From the NCBI GenBank assembly GCA_022749755.1, contig CM040451.1:3858871-3922870 (forward strand): a stretch of 64,000 nt of DNA, given 5' to 3'. The notes below the pieces were generated by a model. That model searched no databases and had not been told where the DNA came from. It saw only the letters and a program-made list of their open reading frames with translations. Shown here piece by piece: positions 25,425 through 38,082 of this stretch. The number at the start of each line of letters is the position of its first letter. Position 1 is the stretch's first letter. A program made the translations under genes and the position numbers. Origin of the DNA: Azadirachta indica (lineage: Eukaryota; Streptophyta; Magnoliopsida; Sapindales; Meliaceae).

Positions 25425-26165
25425 TAACATTTGAATATTTGTTAAAACATTTAAATATAATTAAGTTAAAAATTTTGATTTAAAATTGAATAAGCAAATG
25501 TTTAGATAATTTTATATTTTTATTTTCTAAAAATATCTCTATTTTATTAATTTATTTATTAACAAAATTAAAACTATAATTAACTATTTTTGAAGTATCT
25601 ATTCTTTATTGTAAGTCTTCTTAATCCTAATTATTTTATACTTTAATTATTATAATAAATTTTTATATATTTATATAATTACAATTATATTATAATATAA
25701 CTTATTATTTTTATTTAATTTTTATTGATCTTTATATCATCTATTAAAAATTATTTTTTTATTTTATACTTTAATTATTACAATAAATTTACATATTCAT
25801 ATAATTACAACTATATTATAATATGAGTTATTATTTTTATTTAATTTTTATTAATCTTTATGTCATCTATTGAAAATTATTTTTTTAAAAAACATATATC
25901 AAACAAATAAATAATGTGTATATTAATATAATTTGTTAATTTTTTTTATCTATTATTGTGCTAATATAATCAAAATTATTATAAACATAAATATATTATT
26001 TAAAAGAGTATATATGTCAAAATATCAATTTTCAAACTTTTTATTTTGTGAAATAAGTAACTTAATAGTTATTTTAAGATATTTTAAAATAAAAAATAAA
26101 AATATGATTCAGATTCAGATTTTAGTTATGTTCAGAGTTCAGACAAAAAAACAAATGCTATTTTA
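25425..26165 (+). repeat. MITE-like element, copy B
   Basis: This is a second copy of the element at 547-1266, in the opposite orientation. It contains an internal tandem duplication of about 130 bp (from TTTATACTTTAATTATTA through TTATCATCTATT, at about 25635-25760 and again to about 25885) that copy A lacks and copy C shares. Its right end reads CAGACAAAAAAACAAATG. It is non-coding. Confidence 0.55.
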
Positions 26166-27081
26166 ATGTTGAGACTTATTACAACTAATGATATTTGTCT
26201 TATTGGTTGCAATTCGGCCACAAAAAATGGTTTTCTGGATGAACTTGTATTATTTGTGACTAATTTTTTCAATTGCCAAAAAACTCTTTCTTATAGTGAG
26301 ATTACTTTTAATACAAGAATAGTTCATAATAATTAATTTCGAAATAAGAATCAAAGAAAAGGTGGCAATTTAAATCTCTATTTCTTTTGTACTCGTAGGA
26401 GAGTTTCTCTCTTGCTTCTATTTTTGCATAAATCAAGTCTTTTTTTTTTTTTTTGAAAATTTCTTACAGGTGAGTTAGTTTGTGATGTTGGTATAGAAAT
26501 ACTATAGTTTGCTTGCAATTGTGAAAATATAATTTTAGTATAAATTGGTGAACCTTAATTATAACATAAATAAATAGTGTGAAAGATCAATTGATGATTC
26601 ACAAAAAATTTCAAGGTGTTTCTTTTTTACTACATTTACATTTACTTATATTACATTAGAGGTTTATTGAGAGTTTAAATACATGATGTTGTAGCTCACC
26701 CTAGGTCTACACACACATGGTGCGAGAATACCCCCCTATGTAATGGGAAAATGCCACACATTTTGGTAGGAGAAACCCTGTAACCAAGACTCGAACACAT
26801 GCTCTTCATTTGGAGTACATGTGCCTTTCACCATCCAAAATAGGCTTGGGATTATTGTAAATAAATAAAAGAATAATTTATTTTGATATATATTATTGTA
26901 AATAAATAAAGGGATAATCTCATGTTGTCAAAATACCCCTAATTTTATTTTATTCTTTTTTAATTCATCATGGGGCTCTCATTTTACTACTTTACGCTGC
27001 TAAGATTAACTAAATTAAGGCTAAAATCGTATCTCCAGAATATCAAAATGATAAAACATAAAGATATATATACAACATATG

Positions 27082-27124
<43 letters not shown>

Positions 27125-28068
27125 GAGTATTTTTGTCCATAAAAGGAAACAAATTAGATCACTTAAGAAATTAGTTAAAATTAATTAAGACCACAAAATT
27201 TTGGCTATTTCAAAAATTTTTTAGACTTAAAGCCTTTTTTTTTTACTTAAATCTAAATAATTTTGTTTTGATGTTAAGACTATTTTTTTACCTTATATAT
27301 GACAAATTATTAAAAATATTTAAATTTAATTAAATTAAAAATTTTAACTTAAATCCGAATAATTAAATATTGAATAAATTAAATATTTTATTTGTCAATA
27401 ATTTCCGTAAAAAGTTTGTTACTTCAACATTTATGTATATCAATAACTTAATATATTAATTCCAAATTTTTTAAAGTATATATGTTAGTATATCAGTTTC
27501 GGATTTTTTTTATTTTTATAAAAATAAACAATTTAACATTTATATACAAATGTTTAAATTGAAAAAATAAACATAATATTTAAATTCAAATTCAGATTTT
27601 TTAGTCAAATTTAAAATTTTGTCGTGTTTAAACTTCAGATAGAAAACAATCAACCAACAAGCTCTAGACTTAACTCACAATTGTGACATTTAACAATTAA
27701 ACACACCCGTACTTAAAATTTCACTTATATAGTTCAAGCCTTTTTAGAATGACATTGGCTTAATCTTTACAATCTTGTACATTTATTATTACAATTGAAA
27801 AGAAATAAGCAATTTTTTTATATATAATTTTTTTATTAAAATGTGTTTGATAAAAAAGAAAAATATAAACTATTTATTGAAAAGTTTTACCACGTAAGTT
27901 AATTTAATATCAATTTTTGATCTATTAATTATTACAACTAATTATCCTTTTATTACTTTTTAATGTAATTTTCATAATATTAATAATTATATAGCGGCGA
28001 ATAGGGTTACTTTTTTTTTTTTTTTTCATTTCTTGTACTTCCAATATCCATGTTATCAAGCTCAAGAA
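26166..28068. other. Non-coding part of duplication unit 1
   Basis: No gene was recognised. It contains a TA/GA microsatellite (about 27080-27124). A second AT-rich element-like block (about 27220-27650) is also present in unit 2 (35210-35690). The whole stretch aligns with 34145-36060. Confidence 0.5.
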
Positions 28069-29735
28069 AAGCTCAAGAATTTTGCACTGCCTCGCACCAG
28101 GGTTTTATATGGGTCTAGATGTAACCTTAGGTAGGAAAATGGCTTGCACCAGGTCCACATATGCACTCAACAAAAGGTGTAGTCCAAAGAAGATATATAA
28201 ACCCACGTTCAAGAAGTGCTTCAGTGGTGATGAAACTCACATTCCTTGCTTCAACAAAAAAGACTCCAACACCCTCTTCTTTTCGGTACGCTCCCTTTTA
28301 TCTCTGATAGGTTCTGATCCCGAATTTCACCTCATTTGTCTGTAATCCTTCGATAAACCTTAAAGATGATGAAGTATACACCATCCGCTTCTTACATGGC
28401 CACTCTGTTCAACTCTCTTTGCCTTTGCACCATTTTGAACTCAGAATATTACTAAGTTGGTTTGCACTCCTCTTGCAAGACATAACGAGGCTCAGACAGG
28501 AGTCGCCTCTCCGAGGATCCTTCTTCGATGCTTAAGTCAACTTCTAATCGGAGAGGAAAAATAGGCGTGATCTAGAAAAGCTCCCCCATGTGCAAAATTG
28601 TAGAAAATGTCTAAACATAGAGAAAGTATCTAGGTGAAATGTAGGATGAAGGCTATGGAGAGAGGAACTCAACATAAGGCTGGTCAAAGGGTCAACCTTT
28701 TTTTTGGAAGAAAACAATAAGCACAAGAAAATATTCTTTGTTCATTAATGGTGGTTTCTCTTAATGTTTGCGTGTGGGTTATGGGGAAACGATAAAAATC
28801 CTTTTCAGGAAGATGAGTTTTATAATGAAAATCCTTTTGGGGAAGATGAGTTTTCTAGTCCTAGGAATGTTGTCGTTTCTTGTTCTCATGTCTTCAAGCG
28901 TAGAAAAATATGCTTATATAAGAATGGAAATACTTGAATTTAATTGGTTACCTCATGTTGCCTAACCTTTCATTTTACCCTTTCCACATGCCTTTCCTTC
29001 ATTTGCTTTAAACGGTAATATATCAACATGACGTGTGGCAGGCTGGGATTAGAGGATCTCACCTTATCCTATCCCATTTGCCACATGTTCATTTTTTATT
29101 GGCTGTGGGGATTATGTTGTCCCTCACATACCAGGTGGCGCATTCTCACTGGCCTTAACTGGCATTCGATCTCCATATGGGCACTATATAAGCCTGTTAG
29201 AATCCTACTGTAGGTAGACCCTATGGGCTGCTTGTCCACTGCTTTTTCTGGAGGTCATCTACCCCTTGTCTTGTGATCCCCCATTTACATTGATTTGACG
29301 TGAAACATAACACTTTTAATGCTATGCTGGAATGACTCTAACCATACCTAAAGACCAAGGCTATCTTTCGTACCCTACCCGCTCGGACCAGGTCATGGCC
29401 TTGCGAGGCAGTCTTCCTTAACACATGACAGCTTGGAGAATATTCACTTATTTCCTGGCATGTTGGAGCATTCGGTCTATCTTTCTGGCCCTCCTTATGT
29501 GTACCATTGTATATAGTTATTGACTGTGGTGCCCATTTTTGTTGACTACATCGACGATGGTGGACAGCCAGACCTGAGGTGGGCAACATTTTATCGGACG
29601 AAGGTGGGGCTCCTTGCTTAATTCCCATTGAGGTAGTCGTGAGGCGGTTAACCTATGGAGTGCTAGTTGGAACCCTTGTGGGCTTACTTTCTGTCACCTG
29701 TTTAGTCCATATTTTCCCTATAATAAAACATATAT
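28069..29735 (+). mobile_element. Possible LTR-retroelement remnant
   Basis: This stretch is clearly richer in GC than its surroundings and has a TATA-like CTATATAAGCC at about 29184, as in an LTR promoter. It lacks any intact frame and shows no protease, reverse transcriptase or integrase motif. Only its right third (29230-29735) is present in unit 2 (38083-38560), so one unit has lost or gained sequence here. No clean TG...CA ends or target-site duplication were found, so the identification is weak. Confidence 0.3.
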
Positions 29736-30150
29736 ATATATAAACGCACGTGTTATCCTCTAAATTTAACAAAAAAAAAATTAAAAGATATATGACCCCT
29801 TCATCATTAGCATTGGCAAGAGTCAAGAGAGCACTAAAGAAAACACTATGACTAATGGAATTATATAGTAATTAGCAAAAAGAGAGCACCCAAAGATCAT
29901 ATCAGAAAAAGAGTTTAAGATCAGTTAGGTCTAATGCCATAGAAATTTACTAAGCATTACTCTAGTGGAAATGTGCAATAAATATGTGTGTATAAATCAA
30001 AGAGATAAATGCAAATTGCTCAGAAGTTTGCATAGGCTAGGGAAAATTATTTCTTTTTTCTCCGAGTGAAAAGACAGTCAATGATGATTTTATGGTTAAT
30101 GGTCCATTTCCAATTCCATGTTTCCCACCAAGCACTCCGGGGGGATTGCT

Positions 30151-30158
30151 TATAAAAA
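30151..30158 (+). promoter_or_regulatory. TATA box of aspartyl protease copy 1
   Basis: TATAAAAA lies 75 bp before the ATG at 30233, with a GGGGGG run just upstream (30139-30144). The same arrangement occurs in copy 2. Confidence 0.6.
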
Positions 30159-30232
30159 GCCAAATTAAACAAGACAAGTAGTAAGCATATATTCTGAAGT
30201 TAGAAATCGATCATTCTATTCTATTACATATT

Positions 30233-32057
30233 ATGGGAACAAGCTTCCTTAGGATTAATATTCTCACTTCTTTTCTTCTTGTTTCGCTTTGTCTTCTCTT
30301 CTACTCGAAGCAAACCTATGCTTTTCAAGAAAATGAAATTACGCACAGCCATACTACTGTTTTAATCAGCTCTCTTCTTCCTTCTCCTGTTTGCAACACT
30401 TCCACCGAAGGTTCATATACACAATTTTTTTCTTTCTTTCTTTCTTTTTTGTTGTCTTGTCTTCTAATGTCATTTCATTAAACAAATTAAATTATATGTT
30501 CTATGAGCAAGTTCCATACTTAAGAGGCTGCTATATTGATTATTATATATTCGAGGAAATTTCATTAAGATTTTGGACGTAGGAGCATCAATAATTATGA
30601 AATATATATATATCAGGAGATCTACATCAATATTGTCAATCTGGTCGTGTTATTTGTATATCCTATCTAATTCAGAGTTACATATTTCAGCTAGCGAGAG
30701 GAAGTCATCTTTGAAAGTAGTACACAAGCACGGCCCATGCAATAAACTTGATGGAGACATAACCGATTCTCCGTCTCAGGCAGATCAGATTCTCCTCCAA
30801 GACCAAGCTCGAGTTAATTCGATTCACTCCAGACTTTCCAAGAAGTCAGTTAGTAGTAAGATAAAGCAGACAGAAGCTTCCACGATCCCCGCCAAAGACG
30901 GAACCGTTCTGGACGACTCCGGTGATTACATTGTTACCGTCGGCCTCGGCACTCCGAAGAAACAATATTTATCTCTTCTATTTGACACAGGAAGTGACAT
31001 TACTTGGACTCAGTGCAAACCTTGCGCCAAATCTTGTTATAAACAAAAGGAACCAATTTTTGATCCCTCTAAGTCTAAAACTTATGCTAATTTTTCTTGC
31101 TCATCAGAAGAGTGCAATTCCCTCGAGTCTGCTGCAGGTGGGAGGGACATTTAGCAAACTGATCGATGAGAAGGTATTCTAATTAATTAGCCAGAGATAA
31201 TTTTTTTTTTTTTGTTTTTTTATCATGCAGGTATCTCAATGGATTGTCTAGATTCAACATGTGTATATGGAATCGAGTACGCAGATTCCTCATACTCATC
31301 TGGATTCTTTGCAAGAGAAACCCTAACTCTAACTTCTTCGGATGTTTTTCCGAATTTCCTCTTCGGTTGCGGACAAAATAACGGCGGCCTATTCGGTAAA
31401 ACTGCTGGTTTGCTGGCTCTTGGAAGAAACCCGTTATCTTTAATCTCCCAAACAGATGGAAAATACAACAGTTTCTTCTCTTACTGTCTTCCATCATCCT
31501 CCAGTTCAACAGGTCATCTCACTTTGGGACAACCTAAAAACCTTCCAAAATCCCTACAATTCACACCACTTTCAGCTGCCTTCGCAGACACATCTTTTTA
31601 TGGCCTTGACATTCTCGGGATTAGCGTTGGCGGCCGAAAACTCTCCATTCCCAAGTCAGTTTTTTCAAACACAGGTACCATTATTGACTCCGGAACTGTG
31701 GTCACACGTCTGCCGCCGGCTGCATACTCCGCCTTTCGAACAGCCTTCCGTAAGGCAATGGCAAAATATCCGAGGGCGCCTGATTTGTCCATTCTTGATA
31801 CGTGCTATAATCTTAGTAATTACCCTTCAGTTAAAGTGCCTAAAATTAGCTTCTTTTTCGGTGGTGGAATTGAAGTAATAATTGACGTGTCAGGAATTTG
31901 GTACGTAAATAATGTGTCGCAGGTGTGTCTGGCAGTCGCCGGCAACAGTGACGCCAATGATGAAGCAATTTTCGGAAGTACGCAGCAAAAGACAATGGAA
32001 GTGGTGTATGATGTTGCCGGCGGAAGGGTTGGTTTTGCACCAAAGGGTTGTAGCTAG
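30233..32057 (+). CDS. A1-family (nepenthesin-like) aspartyl protease, copy 1, 3 exons
   Basis: This is a secreted-type plant aspartyl endopeptidase related to the Arabidopsis At5g10770 group (family assignment from memory). Exons are 30233-30410, 30691-31137 and 31231-32057, with GT-AG borders and continuous frame, giving 483 residues. Residues 1 to about 31 form a hydrophobic signal peptide ending near TYAFQ. A propeptide with SLKVVHKHGPCNKL follows. The first catalytic motif is FDTGSDITWTQC (Asp158) and the second is IIDSGTVVTRLPPAAYSAF (Asp361); both are intact. Cys-rich segments (CKPCAKSCYKQKEPIFDPSK) mark the plant atypical subgroup. It ends GGRVGFAPKGCS. It sits in duplication unit 1 and has a close paralogue at 39097. 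The substrate is unknown. Confidence 0.92.
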
Positions 32058-32688
32058 CTAGCTAGTTAATAACTAAGTTAACCATATTTAAATATATGAA
32101 GATCTTACAGAAGAAGAGCTCAATAGAATCTTCCTCGAATTGGTAATAATTAAATTGCCAGAATAAATGGTTTCGTTTTATAATAATGTAAGAGTAACAA
32201 CACTGTGCTTCTGTATTAATTCAAAAAGAAAAATTAATGGTTATTACATTATGTAGTAGCCAGCTGCTAGATATATAAATGGAATTAATGGAAGTGTTTG
32301 ATTATGATGATGAGTTCTAAGTTGGCTTAATTAGTTGATTTTCAATCGAAAACTTAGTGATCACCAAAAATCACTAAAATTGAGATCACTAGCTAGTATA
32401 TAAATATATATATATATATATATTCACTGTATTCGGCCACTCTTAATAAAATAATTCTATTATGAACTTAAAATTAATCTTTTAATTAATCCCTTAAATT
32501 TTGCCACTCATATATAGAATTAATCTCTCTTACAGACTATTTTTCTTGAATTCTTTGAGTAGTTTAATGAAAAATTACAAGGAAATTAATGCAATTAATA
32601 AAAATCTCAAGTTTTGGCTTCAATATGCTTATTAGAGTTTTCAAATTTTCTATAGGTAATTTGTAACTTCTTATATATATATATATAT

Positions 32689-32720
<32 letters not shown>

Positions 32721-33231
32721 AGCAATCAATTCACACACTGCAAATAAGAGAAAAATGAAGGAAAAATTGTATAAGAACTCAATTCTTATTATTACTTCTT
32801 AGATCGATCGATGCTTTCAGTTCAACATCTTTACTATTACTAGTTTGATATGATCGTATATATAACTCTTTTTGTTTTTAATATTATATTTTTCACGTTT
32901 AATCGAGCCTTATGACTTTAAAAGACTCCATCACCAATTATCTATTCTATCATTATTTGTGGAAATTAAAATCCAATAATGAAGAGATCAATGAAGTAAT
33001 TATAGCCCACTTGCCCAAACAATCAATAATAATGTGTGGCACATTGATGATTATATATTGATGCTTGACCTCGCAGAAGTGGAATAGCCACATTTTAAAG
33101 TTTCAATCATTAATTAGTGTCTAGTTTAATTTCTTAGTGGATATATTCTTTTTGTTTTCTTAACCTTCTTTGCATACCCACTAGAAAAAAATTGTTAATT
33201 TAAGAAAACTAAGTGTTTGGATATATAATGT
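32058..33231. other. 3' flank of aspartyl protease copy 1
   Basis: No gene. It contains TA microsatellites (about 32405-32422 and 32674-32719) and aligns with 40992-42177 downstream of copy 2, with small insertions and deletions. Confidence 0.5.
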
Positions 33232-33302
33232 GGCTTCAAAGAAATGGAAGGGCTTGAAAAGGCTATTCCAACTTCTTCTGTTTGCCTCAATTTTCTTGCA
33301 CA
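33232..33302 (-). pseudogene. 71-bp fragment of PAP coding sequence
   Basis: The plus-strand words GGCTTCAAAGAAATGGAAGG and CTTCTTCTGTTTGCCTCAAT match the minus-strand PAP genes (copy 2 near 49316-49386). The match covers the region encoding NRRSWISLFEPFHFFEAF, with a handful of substitutions. Flanking bases do not match PAP. The fragment lies exactly at the boundary between the two protease duplication units, as the only visible remnant of a former PAP copy. Confidence 0.8.
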
Positions 33303-33312
33303 ACAAACTCTT

Positions 33313-34150
33313 AAGGGTTGTTTATTTTTCTAATTGAAGTTTAAGTATAATTATTCAAATATTTAAGAGTCATTTATTTTTTAACTTACATATGAATATT
33401 TGTTAAAAATATTTTAATAAAATTAAGTTAAAAATTTTGACTTAAATCTAAATAAATAAATGTGTAAATAATTTTACATTTTTATTTTTAAAAAATATCC
33501 CATTTTATTAATTTATTTACTAAGAAAATTAAAAGTTTAGTTTACTATTTTTGACGTATTTATTCTCTATTGTGGGTTTCCTGTACTTGTCGTCTAAATC
33601 ATATTTATTTTATATTTTAATTATTGTAATAAATTTATATATTTATATAATTACAACTATATTACAATTATGACTGGTTATTTTTATTTAATTTTTATTG
33701 ATTTTTATATCATCTATTAGAAATTATTTTTTAATTTTATACTTTAATTATTACAATAAATTTGTATATTTATATAATTACAACTATATTACAATATGAC
33801 TTATTATTTGTATTTAATTTTTATTGATCTTTATGTCATCTATTAGAAATTATTTTAAAAAATATATATATCAAATAAATAAATAATGTATGTACTAATA
33901 TAATTTATCAATTTTTATCTATTATTGTATTAATATAATCAAAATTATTATAAATATAAGTATATTATTTAAAAGAGTATATATGTCAAATTATCAACTT
34001 TTAGACTTTTTATTTCGTCAAAACAAATAACTTAATACTTATTTTAAAATATTTTAAAATAAAAAAATAAATATATAATTAAGATTCAGATTTCAATTAG
34101 ATTTATATTTAAATCATATTCAAAGTTCAAATAAAAAAAACAAACGTTAT
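33313..34150 (+). repeat. MITE-like element, copy C
   Basis: This third copy has its left end intact (AAGGGTTGTTTATTTTTCTAATTG), closely matching the inverted right end of copy A. It contains the same internal duplication as copy B. The right end reads CAAATAAAAAAAACAAACG. It is non-coding. Confidence 0.55.
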
Positions 34151-35029
34151 TTTAATGTTGAGACTTATTACAGCTAATGATATTTAATCTTATTGGTTGC
34201 AATTCGGCCACAAAAAATGGTTTTATGGCTGAAATTGTGTTATTTGTGGCTAATTTTTTCAACCGCCAAAAAACACTTTCTTATAGTGAGAATACTTTTA
34301 ATATGGGAATAGTTCATAACAATTAATTAAGAAATAAGAATCAAAGAAAAGGTGGCAATTTGAATCTCTATTTCTTTTGTACTCGTAGGAGAGTTTCTCT
34401 CTTGCTTCTATTCTTGCATAAATAAATTTTTTTTTATTAATTTTCTTACAAAAGAGTTAGTTTGTGATGTTGGTATAGAAATACTAAGTTTGCTTTGACA
34501 TTGTGAAAATATAATTTTAGTATAAATTAGTTAACCTTAATTATAACATAAAAAATAGTGTGGAAAATCAATCGATGAGTAAAAAAAAATTCAAGGTGTT
34601 TTTTGTAACTACATATAAATTTACTAATATTATATTAAAAATCTACTACGTGCATATGGTGCGAGAATACCTCGCGTGTAATGGAAAAATGTCTTACGCT
34701 TTGGTGGGGGGAACCCTGCAATTTGCAGGACTCGAACATATGACCTCCATTTGGAGTACATGTGCCTTTTACCATCCCAACTAGGTAGGCTTAGGATCAT
34801 TGTAAATAAATAAAAGAATAATCTATTTTGGTATATATTATTGTAAATAAATAAAGGGATAATCTAATATTATCATAATACCCCCTAATTTTATTTTATT
34901 CTTTTGTAATTCATCATGGGCCTCTCATTTTGCTAATTTACGCTGCCAAGATTAACTAATTGAAGACTAAAATTGTATCTGTAGAATATCAAAATGATAA
35001 AACATGAACATAATTATATATACATGTAT

Positions 35030-35031
<2 letters not shown>

Positions 35032-35112
<81 letters not shown>
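35032..35112. repeat. (GA)n microsatellite
   Basis: An almost pure GA run of about 40 units. The corresponding position in unit 1 (about 27102-27124) has only about 11 units. Confidence 0.95.
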
Positions 35113-35116
<4 letters not shown>

Positions 35117-36060
35117 AGAAGAGTATTTTTGTCCATAAAAGGAAACAAATTAGATCACTTCATAAATTAGTTAAAATTAATTAAGACATCAAAATTTTGG
35201 CTATTTCAAAAATTTTTTAGACTAAAAGTCTTTCTTTTTTTTTACTTAAATCTAAATAATTTTATTTTGATATTAAGAGCTATTTTTTAACTTATATATG
35301 ACAATTTATTAAAAATGTTTGAATTTAATTAAATTAAAAATTTTAACTTAAGTATGAGGAACCAAATATTTGAATAACTTAAATATTTTATTTGTTAATA
35401 ATCTCTTTAAAAAGTTTATTGCTTAACATTTATAGATGTCAATAATTTTATGTAGTAGTTTTTAAATTTTTACATCATATATTTTAATATGTTAGTTTTA
35501 GATTTTTTTATTTTTATAAAAATAAATAATTTAACATTTATATTTAGATGTGTAAAGTAAAAAAACAGACATATTATTCATATCCAAGTTCAGATTTTAG
35601 TCAATTTAAAATTCTGTCGTGTTCAAACTTCAGATAGAAAAACAAATTAAAAACAATTAACCGACAAGCTCAAGACTTAACTCACAATTGTGACATTAAC
35701 ATTAAATACACCCATACTTAAACTTTGGCATATACAGTTCAGGCCTTTTTGGAATGACGTTGGCTTAATCTTTACAATCTTGTACATTTATTATCACATT
35801 GAAAAGAAATAAGCAATTTTTTTATATATAATTTTTTATTAAAATTGTGTTTGATAGAAAAGAAAAACATAAACTATTTAATCAAAACTTTTACCACTTA
35901 AGTTAATTTAATATCAATTTTTGATTTTTAATTATTATAACTAATTATAATCTTACCACTTTTTAACATAATTTTCGTAATATTAATAATTACATAGCAG
36001 CAAATAGGGTTACTCTTCTTTTATTTCTTGTACATCCAATGTCCATGTTATCAAGCTCTA

Positions 36061-38082
36061 GATATGAATTTTCAAGAAATTCATTAGAAAATATTTTACA
36101 CAGAAATATGTCTATACACCTTCCACATAGACTCCATAACAGATGAAGAAAGGTAAAATATTTGGATTAACTATAAGTGAAAAAAGAAAACATAGTAAGA
36201 GATACAAAATTATTGTAATACTTTTCTAAATAGTAATATTGTACGTATTTTATCATAATTTATATCGTATTTTAATAGTATGCCTATTATAGTTATAGTT
36301 TATTGCTATGACACTTTAATATCAAAATCTACTAAAGGTATGTACGTGCTTAATTTTTGAAACTCATTGCATTTCAATAGCATAGCTAACTAAACACGTA
36401 GTTGCCTTTTTAAAATGTTAATTATTTCTTGAGCATAATAATCACTAATCATTAATTATTTACAAGGCATAGTAATCTCAAAATGGCCCTTAAAAGTCAT
36501 GTTAGTCTGAAAAATGTCTTCGAACACCACTGTAATACTTGTACCATTGGAAATTAGACGGATCATTTGATTACTATGCCGTCTACACCCAAGCTTTTTT
36601 GCCATCTCTAGTGTATTTCCAAATTTGTCTTGGAACGATAAAGTCGTTTGAAAAACTTTATCAAAAGGCACCCATCAAACACGACAAATTAAATTAATTA
36701 ATTGAGGGAAACATGTGTTTTGGATCCAAGACTACATTAATTTGCATTCTACTAAACCAAGTATTAATCAGTTGATAAATATTGGGATAAATAAAATTAC
36801 ATAATTGTATATTGTTAATCATTAATTATGTTAATTACTCGACTTAACAAAAAATACAATAATCACTTGAAAATGCCCAAATGATGTCTAGTATTGGGTC
36901 TAGGTTTGAATGTGGCACAAGAGCAATAGTAATGTTATTTTTCAGTTTATATATTGTAACATCTATAATTCTAAGAAATTTCGATAGAATTTTTGTTATA
37001 ATGTCGTGTATGTTAAATATGCAATCCTATAAGTTTTAAAATTTCACTCTAAATACTTCTAATAAAATTAAACACCAACTACTTTATTTCATTACTTAAT
37101 AAAATATAATTAGGTTCATAACTTCTAAAATCCAAGTACAAGCATAGGAACTACTTCAAAATCAAACATTATAAAATCCTGCTCTTATAATTATACATAA
37201 TTTTCAGAAGTAGCAAAATCTTCATCTTAGAGTATTCTTTATTTTCTACTTACAAATCTCAAGCATTGCTTCAACCTGAAAAATAAGGATAAGCAAATGT
37301 CCAATAAATATTTATATACAAAGGTAGTTTTAAAACTTATAATAAATAAATTTGAAACAAAAACACTTCTTAATTTTCAACAAAGAGTATAGCAGAATAT
37401 TAAATTAAAAATTCAATTTCAATATTCATGTAAATAACGTAAAACATATAATTCTATAAAAAAAAAATTCATAAATTGTACTTTATCCAAAGGACCGTCA
37501 CCCAAAAAACTTGCCACATGTACTTTAAGGACATTATTTTCAAGGATCGTCATCCCATAAAAAATGATTTTTAGGGGTATTATTCGTAAGGATCGTCACC
37601 CTAACAGAAAAGACTTTTAGGGGTATTATTCATAGGGACCGTCACTTCAAATACTGGTGTCACGTCACAATAATAACCATGACCATCATATTCTCATTTA
37701 TCAGTTCATTTCACAACATTTACATACAAACCTTATATTCATAAAAATACAACGAGTATTGATACGATTTTTTCACTGTATTTGTAAATTTAACATTCAT
37801 ATGAAAATTATTATTTAAATTCAATTCGAAAAACAATTAATTAGATCAACACGTGGTGATTTAGGAATTTCATATACATTCATCAAAATATTAATTGTAA
37901 TTAAATACCCTACTTTTAAGTTTTTTTCTTTAAATCAAAATCTACCAAATGCATATAAATACCTACCTGAATATCGCACAAAATTCCTACACTCTTGCTA
38001 GCGTTTCGTTCTCCACAAAATCACTCTCTAATATCAATTTAACAATAATAATAAATAATAAGCTAATAGTAATAATTAATGC
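36061..38082. other. Unit 2-specific segment without recognised gene
   Basis: This sequence is absent from unit 1. The part 36432-36510 resembles 42585-42655 (GGCATAGTAA...GCCCTTAAA-GTCATGTT), so a small repeat is shared. A short open frame on the minus strand (36456-36671) shows no known domain and is probably chance. A local tandem repeat occurs at 37488-37650. No transposase or other protein was recognised. Confidence 0.45.
37488..37650. repeat. Short tandem repeat of about 47 bp units
   Basis: Three to four degenerate units contain AAGGA-CGTCA-CC followed by TTTAGGGGTATTATTC, at about 37488, 37541, 37588 and a partial one at about 37635. It is non-coding. Confidence 0.7.

Larger units (their letters stand above)
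25425..33230. repeat. Tandem duplication unit 1 (aspartyl protease unit)
   Basis: This segment of about 7.8 kb is repeated as unit 2 at about 33313-42177. Collinear blocks include 26160-28068 with 34145-36060, 29230-29735 with 38083-38560, and the protease gene with its flanks (29760-33230 with 38600-42177). The part 28069-29229 has no counterpart in unit 2. The right edge falls where the word GTGTTTGGATATATAATGTGG stops matching unit 2, next to a PAP coding fragment. Confidence 0.8.

Noticed and set aside
29338..29628. 96-codon minus-strand frame in the LTR-like segment
   Set aside because: No recognisable domain; the homologous region in unit 2 does not keep the frame, so it is probably chance in a GC-richer stretch.
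31183..31509. 108-codon minus-strand frame over protease copy 1, and its equivalent at 40171-40443
   Set aside because: It is antisense to the third protease exon, and both copies show it only because the coding strand is conserved.
36456..36671. 71-codon minus-strand frame
   Set aside because: No domain or splice context, and it overlaps a small repeat shared with 42.6 kb.
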